Shown here in pieces: positions 11,695 through 23,571 of a stretch of 64,000 nt of DNA. The notes below the pieces were generated by a model that was not told the origin of the DNA, ran no database searches, and saw nothing but the letters and a program-made list of their open reading frames with translations. This DNA comes from Phocoena phocoena (lineage: Eukaryota; Chordata; Mammalia; Artiodactyla; Phocoenidae): positions 1,307,001 through 1,371,000 of the forward strand of contig NC_089240.1 in the NCBI RefSeq assembly GCF_963924675.1, read 5' to 3'. Every line of letters starts with the position of its first letter. The stretch's first letter is position 1. Made by a program: the position numbers and the translations under genes.

Positions 11695-11960
11695 AGGTCA
11701 TCCTCCTGGACTTTGCCTCACGACACACCCACTCCAGCGACACAGTCTCCCTGCTGCTGGAATCACCAAGCCAAGCCCTGCCTCAGGGGCTTCACACATC
11801 CTGCCCGCCCCGCGCATGGAGCGCCCTGCACTCCAGGTAGATGCAGGGCCCACCCCCTCCCATCAGGGAGGTCTGCTTGAATGTCACCCCTTCTCTGACC
11901 CTCTGTCAACTCTCTCCACCTGCTCTGCTCCTCACAGACTTCATGTCTCTCCTTGGTTGT
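11695..11960 (-). mobile_element. L2 fragment (probable)
   Basis: AGCCCTGCCTCAGGGGCTTC and TTGAATGTCACCCCTTCTCT resemble the antisense L2 3' region (CCTCAGGGCCTTTGCAC and CAAATGTCACCTTCTC). Strongly diverged. Confidence 0.5.
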
Positions 11961-12009
11961 CCTCAGTCTCTGTGTTCATGTCTGTGTAGACATTCAGATC
12001 CATGTCTAC

Positions 12010-12262
12010 GTGTATTTACATCGATTATCTACCTGTTATCTAGCATCTATCTACTACTATCTGTCATCTATTATCTAGCATCTATCTAACAATATCTATC
12101 TAATCTATAATCTATCCATCTCTATCTTATCTATCTTTATTATCTAATAAAATCTTCTATCAATCATCTATCATCTACCTATCATCTATATCTATCTAAT
12201 TATTTATCTCTTTACTCCATCTATCTAAATAAAGTCTGCTGTCTGTATCTATTTATCTATGA
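12010..12262. repeat. (TATC/ATCT)n imperfect microsatellite
   Basis: Degenerate ATCT tetranucleotides, some offset, with AATAAAA interruptions. It ends directly at a MER20 element. Confidence 0.85.
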
Positions 12263-12475
12263 TAATGGTTAGAAACTGGGGAAGACTCTATCCCCAGGAG
12301 ACAGTTGACAATGTCTGGGGACATTTCCCACTGTCACAACTCGGGGGAGGGGTGCTTCTGGCATGTGGTGGGTGGAGACCAGGGATGCAGCTCCACACCC
12401 CGCAGTGCACAGGACGCCCCACATCTGAGGGTCATCCAGCCACAAATGTCAGTGGGCTGAGGCTGAGAAACCAGG
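12263..12475 (+). mobile_element. MER20-like hAT DNA transposon
   Basis: GACAATGTCTGGGGACATTT, TGGTGGGTGGAGACCAGGGA and the end GGCTGAGAAACC follow the MER20 consensus from end to end. The tetranucleotide array replaces sequence just outside its left end. Confidence 0.75.
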
Positions 12476-13608
12476 TCTGGAAGATGCAGTCATCTAAAAG
12501 GACAGAATTTTTGATGCAGAAACACTGCTGGGGAACAGCCCCCCAAAGCTCAAGGCTCCCACACAGAACCATCGCGGAAACAGCCTCTGGGTCTCAAAAG
12601 CTGACCTTAGCATCACCCAGGCCTCCAGGGAAGGTGTGTTCCTGGGTACCTGAGGCTCATGGTCACGTCTCACGCAGCAGGGTCCTTGTAGGACCCTGAC
12701 CTTTTACAAAAAGGCACCATTTAAAAATTCATCTCACTGATGACTTCAGAATGTAAGAAGCCTCTGCTCCCGGCGCTGAGAAGGGAAGATCAGAGAGAGA
12801 CGCCTTGAGGGTCTCTCCCCATCCCACCCAGGCTGCCCTTATCCAAGAGCTCCCAATGTAGAAAATCAGGTAACGCAGACAGAATAAGGTGATGTACCTG
12901 CAGAGGTGCATACTTCTATCTAGAGCTGTCACACCTACACAATGCCCTTCTATCTTATTTCAAGGAAGGCATTTCTTTTTTTTCCTTTCTTTTCTTTCTT
13001 TGTGCTCCAATTCAACCTTCACACTGACAAACGCACAGACTCAGAACGACATGAAGAATGGTCCCAAGGACGGAGCTCGCATCTCCACCCGGGAAGCCGG
13101 CTCAGAGCATCAATTACTAATGTGGTCTGCAGCACAGCCCTGGGGCTGGAGGGAGCTCTCATTGCTAGGCATCTGTGCCCTTGGCTGGGGGCTAACTCCC
13201 TCCCCCTTCTTGCCCCGGCGTCCCTGTGAAGGTAACTATATTAATTTCCAAGGGACCGGCGGAGATCACGGTGTAGCTGTTATTAAATGGGTAGGAATAG
13301 AAATGAACAGCCAAGGAGGAGAGAGGAGATATGATTGTGGGGAGAGAGAGAGACCAGGTCGGCAAGGGAGAAACAGAGAAGGAAAAAAAAAAAAAAGCCC
13401 AATTTGCAATGACAGCCCACTTTGCCGGCTCCAAGTGAATGAAGGATAGGGTTGCCTTTTTGCGTTTGGATTGATTTCAACGCTGGACTCTATGAAGGGA
13501 CAGCAAAAGCTCCGTAAGTCGTAGGAAATGTCGGGCTCAGAAGAGGTGGGCAGCTGCTTCTCCGTCCTCAGCAAAGATGGGCACGACACGGGGTCAGTGA
13601 GCGCTGGG
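12476..13608. other. No recognised feature
   Basis: Contains pyrimidine-rich tracts (12969-13008) and a short A run (13383-13396). Frames up to 186 codons (12889-13449) show no domain. Confidence 0.5.
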
Positions 13609-14085
13609 GGCTTATATCAGCTTCCTGGGCTGCTGGAACCAATGACCCCAAAACAACACACGTTTACTGCCTTACGGTTCTGGGGGTGAGAAGTCTGACA
13701 CGGATCTCACAGGGCTAAAATCAGGGTGTCGGCAGGACTTGGGGGAATCCATTTCACTGCCTCTTCCAGCTTCCGGAGTTGCATCCTTGGTTCCTGGCTT
13801 CTTCCTCCAAAGAGCAGGGCTCCATCTTGAAATCTGTCTTTTGCCACCTGCTTGCCTTCTATCTATCTGACCCCCCCCACCCCGCCTCCCTCTGATCAAG
13901 ACCTTTATGATTATATTGGTTCCACCTGGATAACCCAGGACCCTCACCCTTTCTCAGCATCCTTCAGTGACTCACACCCGCAAAGTCCCTTTGGCCACAT
14001 CCAGGAGCCGATTCAGGGATTCTGGGATTTAGGATGGGGATGTTTTAGGGAGACCATTATTCAGGAAACCACAGGAAAGGAAAAA
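13609..14085 (-). mobile_element. LTR relic (MaLR-like), minus strand
   Basis: It opens with TATCAGCTTCCTGGGCTGCT and ACACGTTTACTGCCTTACGG, then GGATCTCACAGGGCTAAAAT. It ends near CAAAGTCCCTTTGGCCACAT and ACCATTATTCAGGAAACCAC. The same layout recurs at 38.6-39.0 kb. The subfamily is uncertain. Confidence 0.65.
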
Positions 14086-14673
14086 ATACACTGAAAGAGA
14101 GAGTGGTGTTTGGTGGATTTGGGAATGATGTGGGAAAGACCCTCCCAGGGCAAACCCAGCGGCTGGACGTCTCGTCCCTGTATGGTTGATGGTGTTCAAC
14201 TACGATGTCAGAAAACGTAAAACCACGACTGTTCTACAGATACACCACGAGCCTGTAGCAAGGGTTTTTTAAACCTCATTCACGAGGGAATGTGTGCAGT
14301 GTTAAGCCTGGTCCCACAGCAGCTGCAGGGGTTGGTAAATATATAGTCAGGATTCTGGACTAAAACGGAAAAGTCAGATACAAAGCAGGCGGGTGTCCTA
14401 CAAGGCAGTAAACCCGCCACACTGGGGTTATCTGTTCTCTGAGGTGTAGATCACTGACTACTTTGCCATCTTCTACAAGTTACCAGGTGACCTGACACAG
14501 CTGGGTCCTTAATCCATAACCAAGAGTAATTCATAGAAGGTTACAATTGCAGAGGGTCAAATGCACCCCCCTCCCAAGACGGTTTGGTTTGATAACATTC
14601 AGACGTGACATTGAAAGGGGGCACTGGATTGCTTTAGCCTCATTTCTCTGGTTTGTACAATTCTTACGAATAA
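14086..14673. other. No recognised feature
   Basis: One notable point: GGTTTGGTTTGATAACA at about 14580 repeats the terminal 15 bases of the LTR that follows. Confidence 0.5.
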
Positions 14674-15138
14674 TGTTGTAACTGAGCAGGACCCTGTGAG
14701 TCCTTCCTGAGACAGAAACTCCTCCCCCCCATGTCCTCTGATTTCCTGTTGTTTGTAGAAAAGCATTCACCTCTTAGTCCTTCCCCGAGTTCCAAAGAGC
14801 AAATTTAATCACAGAAGTGGGAAAATGAGAAGCAAAGGGAAACAGTCAAGCATGACAAAATAATAATAATGTAGCCATTAAACAAAGTCAAGGACCTTGG
14901 TTCCTCCTCAAGGGCTATAGATCATATTCTGAGCCGTATCCTGTGAGCTGTCTTGCAGATACTGAAACCCCAGCAGGTGGGAGAAGTTACCTGCATGCTG
15001 CCCACCAGCATGGAGACGCCAGACCAGTCGGAACCAGAAGGTTGATGATGTGGACTCCCGATGACCTCCCTGCCAGCCAGTCAGAAGAAGGTCCACCAGC
15101 TGATCACACACTCACCACGCCCCTCTCTCACCCTGTCT

Positions 15139-15146
15139 TTAAAAGC
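15139..15146 (+). promoter_or_regulatory. TATA-like box of the solo LTR
   Basis: CTTTAAAAG lies about 80 bases upstream of the AATAAA signal, the usual spacing between TATA box and polyadenylation signal in gamma-type LTRs. Activity is not implied. Confidence 0.4.
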
Positions 15147-15219
15147 CCTCCCCTGAGAGCCATCAGGGAGTTCGGGTCTTTTGAGCACCAGCTGCCTGGA
15201 CTCCTTGTTTGGCGCCTGC

Positions 15220-15225
15220 AATAAA
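15220..15225 (+). terminator. Poly(A) signal of the solo LTR
   Basis: Canonical AATAAA followed within 30 bases by a C/A cleavage-like site and downstream GT-rich sequence. Confidence 0.5.
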
Positions 15226-15313
15226 CGCTGTACGTTCCCTCACCACAAACCAGGGTCAGTAGATTGGCTTTGCCTGCACGCGGGTGACCGGACCCAAGTT
15301 TGGTTTGATAACA

Positions 15314-16129
15314 ATGTCTGACCATCTCGTTTCCCACCTGGTTACAGAAAACAAGTATCAGAAGGTATCAACAAGTGACACGGTGGCTGCACCGAGATGC
15401 CGTGAACGACCTTTCTGGGACTTGGCTAAGCGCGGACGACCCTCTCTGGGAGATGCCGGGTCTGTGATGTAGGCTGTGACGTATCTCCTCGTCTGCACCT
15501 CAGAATCAGGTCCACACGCTACTGAACTGTCTTAGAAGACAAGGCGATGGGCAGCTTGGAGAACGTCCAGGATACTGCTGGACCAGAGAAAAGGCAGGGC
15601 CCAAGAAACACCATGCCCCAGGTCCTGGGTGGAGAGGCCAGCTCGGCTGCCCCAGCCAACACTGGCCTCACACTGGAGATGCCTGGATGCTGCCCTGAAC
15701 CCATCCTCCTGCTGCCTAGAAGGACCACACCATTGCCATGTTGAGAGCTGATTCAGGACCACCTACCCTAATCCTGCCTCACCAGGTTTGCGTGATTCTC
15801 CCCTTCCCGGCAACTGTGTAACTGACGGAGCAGGCCCACCTGGCCTGTCCCAGGGGCAGGAGAAGGACAAAGAAGGGAAGATTCCCCATGAGACAGAATA
15901 TGTTCCCCAAACATGAGGGACATCCAGATGCTGGGTGACGTCTCATGGTGACACTGGCTCCATCCTCCTTTGATGGTCCAGATGGGACCATATTCACCTC
16001 TGCAGAATTTTACAATGCACACAGATGAAAAGATTCTAGGAACAGTCTCCAGGTACTGTTTCATTAACAATGGGCTTCTTTTTTTCCTTTGCATTAGGTT
16101 AAAGTCGTTAAAAAAATTACTGCTAGTGA
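15314..16129. other. No recognised feature
   Basis: Short frames on both strands, none with recognisable homology. Confidence 0.5.
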
Positions 16130-16440
16130 TTTTTTTTAATGGATGTGACATTCGTATTATATAAAAGCAACCATTTTAAAGTGAAAGATTTGGTGGCATT
16201 TAGTACGTTTATAATGTTGTGTAACCATCACCTCCGTCTAGTTTCAGAACACGCTCATCCCCCCGAGGAGACCCCGTCCCCATGAGCAGTCGCTTCCCCT
16301 CCCCCTCCCCCAGCCCCTGACACCATGAACCCATTTCCTGTCTGTGAATTCGCCTGTTCTGGACGTCTCCTATAAATGGAATCACACACTGTGTGTCCTT
16401 CTGTGTCTGGTTTCTCTCACTGAGCATTGTGCTGGCTTAG
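16130..16440 (-). mobile_element. L1M-type 3' UTR fragment, antisense
   Basis: The series GTGTAACCATCACCTCCGTC, CATGAGCAGTCGCTTCCCCT and CTATAAATGGAATCACACAC is the antisense 3' region of old mammalian L1. A related copy lies at 20.5-21.1 kb. Confidence 0.8.
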
Positions 16441-16554
16441 AATCTATATGAAAAAAATCACTGAAGAACCATTCATAAGCCTCTACATTCTGTAAAAAGG
16501 TTCACACTCAGACCACAATGTGACGTCACGATACACCTATTCAAATTGCTAACC

Positions 16555-17225
16555 TAAACATACCGATAATGCCAAACGCTGCTGAGGGTGTGGGGCGGCT
16601 AGAATTCCCACAGGATGCCGGCAGGGATGCGAGACGGCACCGCCTCCCCGGAAACCGGTTTGGCTGTTTCTGATAAGTTAGCGTACTCTTAGCGTATGAC
16701 CCCAGCGATCCTACTCACAGACGTTTATCCAGGAGAAACAAAAACTTGCGTTCACAGAAAAACCTGTACAGGAACGTTGGAAGCAGCATTCTGCACAAAT
16801 CACCCCCAAACGGAAACCCACTTGGCCGTCCTTCAGTGGGGAAAGGATGAGCTACATACAATGCGTGCATACAATGGAGATTCACTCGGTGATGAAAAGG
16901 AATGGGCCATCGCTCCTTGCGACAGCTCAGCAAAATGCATATTGCGGAGTGAAGGAAGCCGATTTCAGAGGGCTACGTACTGCAGGATGTCGCCTATATG
17001 ACTTTCTGGCAAAGTCAAATATAGGGACAGTGGTCGCCAGGGATGAGGGCTGGAGAGAGGGTTTGACTGTCAATAAAGAACCAGGACGAGCGAATACTCT
17101 GAGGTGATGGAAATGTTCTGAATCCCATCAGGGGTGGTGGTTCCACGAGTCGGTACGTGAGTTAAAACTCCCGTGACTGTACTGCAAAAACGAGTGAATG
17201 TTTTATTGCATGTGAAGTGTTTAAA
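16555..17225 (+). mobile_element. L1M-type ORF2 end and 3' UTR, decayed
   Basis: AACGCTGCTGAGGGTGTGGG, TTTATCCAGGAGAAACAAAA and GTCGCCTATATGACTTTCTG track the ORF2 C-terminus and 3' UTR of an old L1. GGTGATGGAAATGTTCTGAA then TTAAAACTCCCGTGACTGTA mark its end. Confidence 0.75.
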
Positions 17226-17229
17226 AGAG

Positions 17230-17800
17230 CTCTATGTGTTGAAAAACTTGAAAACGGAATTACCCTATGATCCCACAATTCCACATCTGGGTATTCACCC
17301 AAAAGAAGTAAAAGCAGGGACCCAAAGAGATATTTGCGAGCCCATGTTCACAGCAGTGTTATTCACAATAGCTAAGAGGTGGAAACAATCCAAGTGTCCA
17401 TGGATGGGTGGATGGATGGATACACAGCACTGGGTCCATCCACACAGTGGAAAATGACTCAGCCATGAAAATGTGTGAAGCTCTGACACAGGCTGCAACA
17501 TGGATGGACCTTGAGGACGTGATGCTCAGTGAGAGAAGCCAGATATAAAAGGACAAATCCTGTAGGATTCCAGTCATATGAGGTCCCTAGCGGAGTCCGA
17601 TTCCATAGCGACAGAAAGTAGGATGGTGGGGGCCGGGGGCTGGGGAGGGGGCTGGGGAGTGAGTGTTTAATGAGGACAGAGTCTCAGTTTGGGAAGATGA
17701 AATGTTTCTGGAGACGGATGGTGGGGATGGTACATTAAGTACATTGTGAATGTACTTAATGCCACTGAACTGTGCGCTTAAAAATGGTTAAGACGGTACA
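17230..17800 (+). mobile_element. Second old L1 3' fragment
   Basis: ATTACCCTATGATCCCACAA and CATGTTCACAGCAGTGTTAT are followed by GGACCTTGAGGACGTGATGC and the 3' UTR stretch ACATTAAGTACATTGTGAAT. It contains a G-rich tract (17630-17660), as L1 3' UTRs do. Confidence 0.8.
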
Positions 17801-18332
17801 TGAAACACTCAGTCTGTCTCTGTCTCTCTCTCCCCCCGACAAGGGTCCAGAGCTGAGCTGCAAATGGTACCGAGAAATCGCGATTCCAGAAAGGCCAAGC
17901 GTGTCATGGTGCTGCTGGGATCCTTGCTGGATCCACTTACATCCCTAATCACCACCCGTGGGGGTGGGCAGGATATCCGCTCCAGATGTGGACGCTGCAT
18001 CTCAGGGCGGGGCACCTGGTCCGAGCGTCCGGACTGTCGGGTGGGGGTGGGAGGGATGGGGTGGGATGCACGCCCACCAGCTTCTCCCCAGCACCCCAGA
18101 CCCTTAAGCGCTGAGAGGGGGAGCCTGGGACACCTCCCCTCGGAAAAGAAAACAGCAGTGTTCACCAGCTGGGGGGGGGAGAGGAAATCTCAGCGGTTTT
18201 TTCGTTGTTGTTGTTTTTTTTTAATTTGGTCTGAAACAGACTGATAACTCACTTGGAATTTTAACGTGCATTCCAGCTCTGCAATTCTAAAATCTCGTGC
18301 ACATAGCTTTGAAGGGTTTAGTCTTTGGAGTG
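17801..18332. other. No recognised feature
   Basis: Contains a GT/T-rich low-complexity stretch near 18200. A 126-codon frame at 17864-18244 has no recognisable domain. Confidence 0.5.
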
Positions 18333-18545
18333 ACCCAGGGGTTCCCCAAAGGGAGTAAGCCCGACCTCCAGGGGACACTAGCAATGTCTACGGACATTTT
18401 GGGGTGTGACGACTGTGGAGGGGCTCCTGGAATGTGGTGGGTGGAGATCAGGGATGCTGCTCCACAGCCCCCAGTGCCCAGCACGCCTACATCAGAGAGT
18501 CGTCCAGCCTCAAATGTCCACCCTGCCCAGGTGGAGAATACCTGG
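18333..18545 (+). mobile_element. MER20-like hAT DNA transposon
   Basis: ACTAGCAATGTCTACGGACA, GGTGGGTGGAGATCAGGGAT and AGAGAGTCGTCCAGCCTCAA align with the 12.3-kb copy along its length. Confidence 0.75.
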
Positions 18546-18571
18546 GGTAGCCAATAACATCACCCCTTATA

Positions 18572-18632
18572 AATGATGCATATATATATATACATACACA
18601 CACATATATATATATATATATATACACACACT
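18572..18632. repeat. Compound (TA)n(CA)n microsatellite
   Basis: ATATATATATACATACACAC followed by a second TA run and ACACAC. Confidence 0.9.
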
Positions 18633-19724
18633 CAAATTCACGAATCAAATTGTGAGAAAACCCAAGGTGTAGGCGTCTGGCCACTTGGTCCAGTTTCCTG
18701 GCTGTGTCCTGACCTCCCTCCCTTACAAACTTCTAAGACACATGCATTCTCTGGTTTGGCACATCGGCGTTCCATCCATCACTTTCCAAGCAGAGAGTTG
18801 CCACTTGCACTGCCTGGAGATGCTTTCGGTTATTTTCCTCGGGATATAATTTTGCGTCTCTAACTTAACCAGGTGCCATTTTTTCCTAATACCCAAGACA
18901 CATCCCGGAAGCAAATCCTGTGCCTTCGGAGGTCCCTGAATCATCTTGAACTGTTTTATAACTCCATCCAGCCCCGGGAAGGGTGCGCCATCATTTATGC
19001 ATGGCCTCTGAGGTCCTTCCAGTCCTAGGAAATCGACTGTCATATTTCATTCCGCTTTGGTACTTATAAAACCTTCCACGGAGAGAAGTTCAAAGACGGG
19101 CAGAAAATGACGGAACCCAATGGGGTCTATTTCTTTCTATTTTGAAGGCTGCTGAAACTCTTGTTATTTTTCTGCCTCCTTGCCCTTCAGACATAGGGAG
19201 ACAGAGTTTTTAAAGGAAGCGGGGCTCCTGCTACAAGTGAGCATTAAAGGCTGCGTGCCTTTGCCAAGGACGCCTGAAGGTCAAATAACTAAAATACAAA
19301 GTGAAGTTGCCAACAGCCATTGATATGCAGATCTATGGCCCCAGTGGCTGGGAGGCTGGTCCAGTGGCTAAGGAGGGAAGGTCTGCTTTGGACCGCAAGT
19401 TGCACATTCTCAATGTGAAAGGATGACCTTCAGCCTCCTTCAAAGGCAGGCTATGACCTCGAAGACAGAGGAGAGCTGTGTTTTGCTTCCTAGAGCCTTG
19501 ATTCTACCTGGAAGTGAAGGGTTCGACCTGCTACGCTACAGGACCTCATGGACAAGACATGCCTGCCCGGAGTGTGTGCTGAAAGCTTCATTCGAAGCAA
19601 CAAGTGTCGAAAGGTCTGAGGCGTGGAAATGTCGTCCATACGGTCCAGTGGATGGAGGCCTGGGAGCCCAAGGCGGGGACACCTTGTTTGCAGGATGCAT
19701 ACACGGTTAAATAAGATGATATTG
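18633..19724. other. No recognised feature
   Basis: Appears unique. No exon-like frame with splice context. Confidence 0.5.
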
Positions 19725-19985
19725 GAAGTTTTTTTTTTTTTTTTTGGAGTAGAGCTGCTTTACAATGTTGTGTTAGTTTCTGCTGTACAATGAAGTGAAT
19801 CAGCTATATGTATACCTATATCCCCTCCCTCTTGGACCTTCCTTCCATCGCCCCCGCATCCCACCCACCTAGGTCATCACAGAGCTTCGAGCTGAGCTCC
19901 CTGTGCTATACTGCAGGTTCCCACTGGCTAACTATTTTATACATGGTAATGTATTTATGTCTAACCTAATCTCCCAACTTTGGAA
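19725..19985 (-). mobile_element. L1 3' end, antisense
   Basis: A T run (reverse poly-A) precedes GAGTAGAGCTGCTTTACAAT, TTAGTTTCTGCTGTACAATG and GAGCTCCCTGTGCTATACTG, the reverse of the L1 3' UTR end. Confidence 0.9.
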
Positions 19986-20545
19986 ATATCCTGGCATAAA
20001 GTAGGAACTTCCCAAATGGAAGCCCCACATCTCCTGTCTTATTTCCCAATCTTTTTGAAAAGGAAACGAACACCCGTATTAGTTATTTTTGATTTGATTG
20101 AAGCAAGAAACAACTTGAGGGCTGTCCGCTATCTATGACAGGATATAATACCCAAGGAGCCCACCATGGTGGTGGTCCCGCCCCGCCATCAAGCAGTTAG
20201 CTTAGGTGGACAGGAGTTGGGCGTAACCCCTGTTCGTGGAAACCGAGGACAATGTTCGAGGTCTGTCAGAACCCACTTATCATCGCCGGGGTCGACATCC
20301 CTGGAAAAATGCTCTTCCGGCCCTCTTGGGAATCCCGGCTCAGGAAAGCTATCCCAAGGGGAGAATGCCTTATGCAATCCTGGTGCAAAGGAAAAATGGA
20401 AGTGGAGGGTCAGGCCAGACTGCCTCTGCTCCATTGATGAGTTTGGTCCGGTTCAAAGCACCGCCCGCGAACGTCCAGGGTGTGGGGCTGAGAAGAAAAC
20501 ACAGCCTTGCTGGGAGGTGCTTCGTATCTGCCTCGTAGCAAGTAT
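19986..20545. other. No recognised feature
   Basis: A 127-codon plus-strand frame at 20166-20549 and an 81-codon minus-strand frame overlap here. Neither is recognisable. Confidence 0.5.
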
Positions 20546-21130
20546 TTAATTGTATGGAGGCGAGATTCACATAACATCCAATGAGTCATTGAAACTGGAC
20601 AATTCAGGGACGCTGAGCACATTCACCATGCTGGGCAACCACCGCCTCTATCTGGTTCCAGAACCTTCTCATCCCCCAAAGGAGACAATGTCCCCGTGAG
20701 CAGTCGCTGCTCCCAGCCCCTGGCAAACACTAAGCCACTTTGTGTCTCTCTGGATTTTACTATTGTGGGTATTTTGTAGAAATGGAATCATATACGATGT
20801 AGCCTTTTGTGCCTGGAGTCTTTCATTTGTGGGTATTTTGTAGAAGTGGAATCATATACGATGTAGCCTTTTGTGCCTGGAGTCTTTCATTTGTGGGTAT
20901 TTTGTAGAAGTGGAATCATATACGATGTAGCCTTTTGTGCCTGGATTCTTTCACTTGTGTGTATTTTGTAGAAGTGGAATCATATACGATGTAGCCTTTT
21001 ATGCCTGGAGTCTTTCACTTAGGGTGCTTCCAGGGCTCACCCAGGATACACCATGTATCAATACTTCATTCCTTTTTCGTGGCCAAATAATATTCCACCC
21101 TGGGGATGGAGGTTCACCCATTTTTAATGT
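20546..21130 (-). mobile_element. L1M-type 3' region, antisense, with internal tandem amplification
   Basis: GAGATTCACATAACATCCAA, GGCAACCACCGCCTCTATCT and GTATCAATACTTCATTCCTT follow the antisense old-L1 3' UTR. Inside it a 64-base segment is present four times (20763-21018). Confidence 0.8.
20763..21018. repeat. 64-bp tandem repeat, four copies
   Basis: Units start TTGTG(G/T)GTATTTTGTAG at 20763, 20827, 20891 and 20955, an exact 64-base spacing. Each unit ends CCTGGA(G/T)TCTTTCA. Units differ by only a few substitutions, so the amplification is far younger than the host L1. Confidence 0.95.
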
Positions 21131-23384
21131 CCCTTTACTTTCCTAAAACAAAATCACAGATACCTACAGACAAATGTAATAAGAGCCACATGGTGTCCAC
21201 ACAACACAAGTGACCATAAAGTGATACCCATTTGAACATAGCAGTGCTTGGACCTCCCCTGCCCCCCCCCCCAGAGAGGGTGAAGCAGTAAGGGGATGTC
21301 TTCGTATGTTGGATCCCCAAGATGGTGCCGGCTGCCCCAGGCCTAGAGAACTGGTCACTCAAATGCCACGAGCTGCCGCCTGCCCTACGCTTTCCCCAAA
21401 TGCTGAACATTCAAGCCAAGGATAATCTTCTCTCTATGAATGCAACGGTCGCTTGCCTGGAAATTCAATCTCCTGCATGGATGTGTAAACAGCCGTGAGT
21501 TCTAGGCTGCGGTTAACTATAAACAGGGTTTCCCCTATGTGAACGTCCAGCCAGATGTGACGAAGTCATGTGAGGTGTGAGAACATCTGACACTGGGTAC
21601 CCCGTCCTGTGCCTTGTAAGAAATCTAACACGCTGGCCTCCTCCTGCCAAATGCTAGTGCGAGGTCCACTCAGGGTGCCCCTCCCCACCTTTCCCTGCAC
21701 CCCGGAGAAAACAGCCACTATTTAGAAGCACCAGGATATCAGGAAAGGAGTCCAGATCATTAGGTCCACGTGATTTGCACCAAACCCACAACGGCGACAT
21801 GACTCATATAGGAAACGTATTTGCAGCCTTGAAACGCTTTTAGATCCATCCTCTTATTTGAGTCTTGTAACCATAAAAGACCCATTGAACAGAATGGGAC
21901 ACCGGGATCCTGGAGGGTAAACTGTTTGACCAAATGATGCAGTTGGGGATAGACATTTCACACTGCTGCTGCAATTCAGAACATGTTGTCGACCTTAGAG
22001 AGATACAATTTCTATTTGTCACTGATACCTCAATAAAGCCAGAAAACTAAATATTCCTCCCTTAAAAAAGTATTCCTCTTAGTTCCCATGCTGTTTTTTC
22101 CTTTCCAGGATATTTTAAATGAAAATGTTTTATTGTATCTACACATCTGGTACCACGGTAGACCAGAAGTCCCGCAGGGTCTTTGAAGGACAAAACAACA
22201 GGTTCTGGGTGAATTAGAACAGATGTACTTTTTAATGCATTCCTAGACCCATGACAGTAAAAGGATTATTTTTAATTCTATATACTTGGGGATTTTAAAA
22301 TACCCATTCAAGTAACCCATGGGGTAAAGAGGAACCATGAAAATAAGGACTGAACTATGTATCCATTATGAGATGCAGCCCAAGGGACAGACAGAAATGA
22401 GGACCCTGCGACCAGAAATATGAAAAGTAAAAGATAAAGGGCAGGCATTAACTCAGGAAGCCTGACATGACATCCCAGAATGAAGGCAAAGAATGAAGGG
22501 AAAAAAAGGGAAGGAACAGATGTAGGCAATATCACCAGGACTTGTAAGCTAGCAATAAACACAAAGATCGCTAAAAGACTGTGAACTTCAGAAAACGCTT
22601 CACTGAAGAGAGCCCCAGAGACTGAAAACTTCTCAAGCTTTTTACTACGTACAGATGCTCCCCCATCACACAGGCAGAAACCCAGGATGTCCTTATGTCT
22701 GGGATCGTGTTTGTGTTTTTGTGGCCGTCGGTAAACAAGCTACGGATTTAGATCAAACCCCGAGGATACCGGTACCCAGATGACAGAAAATACAACTCCA
22801 ACTCATTTCTCTGGTTAAACGACAAAGTCAGTGACTACGGAGCTTGGATGGAGAACCATGCCTGGCAGGGATTTACCCCTAAGCATCCTTCAAACAGAAC
22901 GCATACCGTCTTGCTGTCCACTCGGCAAACCCGGCTGTAGACAGGGCACGTGTTAGGGGCATTATTTGATGGACGAAGAGTCGGAAACACAGAGACCAAA
23001 AGGCTCAACGAGGGTGCTTAACAAATGCAAGACTTAACACTTCCCAAGGAAGAGCCCACATGGGAAATGGGCAGGGTGCTACCTCCCGGACCCATGGGTC
23101 ACCTGGGGAGCTCCTAGTCAGTCTCCCAACCTGTCCAGCCTTGGAGGGAGCCCGGTGCACCTTCTATGGTTGTATTTCCTAATAGCCAAGATGAGAGGTA
23201 TTTTCGATACAGGCACCCTCAAAATCCAGTGGGAGTCGAGACGGAGGAAGCTTCAACTGGGTCATATCGGACACAGACCCGCCTTTGCAGAGCCCACTCT
23301 TTCCCGTCAAAAGTGCCTCTTATCACGTCCGGTACAATCCCCAGTTTCTAGGCATTAAGACCTGATATCTTTGAGTCCTAATCC
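21131..23384. other. No recognised feature
   Basis: About 2.2 kb, apparently unique, with a short C run near 21265. No exon or repeat is recognised. Confidence 0.5.
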
Positions 23385-23499
23385 CACCCTAGACAGCAAG
23401 CTCCTTTAGGACAAGAGCTTGGTGCCACTCAACTTTCAGCTCCATCCAGTGTTTGCTCAGAGCTTGGCTGGGTAACCCTACTCAACACATCACTGCCGA
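23385..23499 (+). mobile_element. L2 3' end (probable)
   Basis: AGACAGCAAGCTCCTTTAGG, then CCATCCAGTGTTTGCTCAGA, resembles the L2 3' end (CTCCTTGAGGGCAGGG...CCTAGCACAGTG). L2 normally ends in TGAATGAA repeats. Here the tail has become the GGAT array that follows. Confidence 0.55.
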
Positions 23500-23571
23500 A
23501 TGGATGGATGGATGGATGGATGGATGGATGGATGGATGGAAGGACAAAAGGAGGGATGGATGGATGGATGA
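23500..23571. repeat. (TGGA)n microsatellite
   Basis: About ten uninterrupted TGGA units, a short AGGACAAAAGGAG interruption, then three more. Confidence 0.95.

Larger units (their letters stand above)
14674..15313 (+). mobile_element. Solo endogenous retrovirus LTR
   Basis: About 640 bases bounded by TGTTGTAAC and GTTTGATAACA, with matching TGTT/AACA termini. Internal marks are a TATA-like CTTTAAAAGCC near 15138, the poly(A) signal CAATAAACGCTG at 15219-15230, and a short U5-like stretch. No internal viral sequence flanks it, so it is a solo LTR. No clear target-site duplication is seen. Confidence 0.75.
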
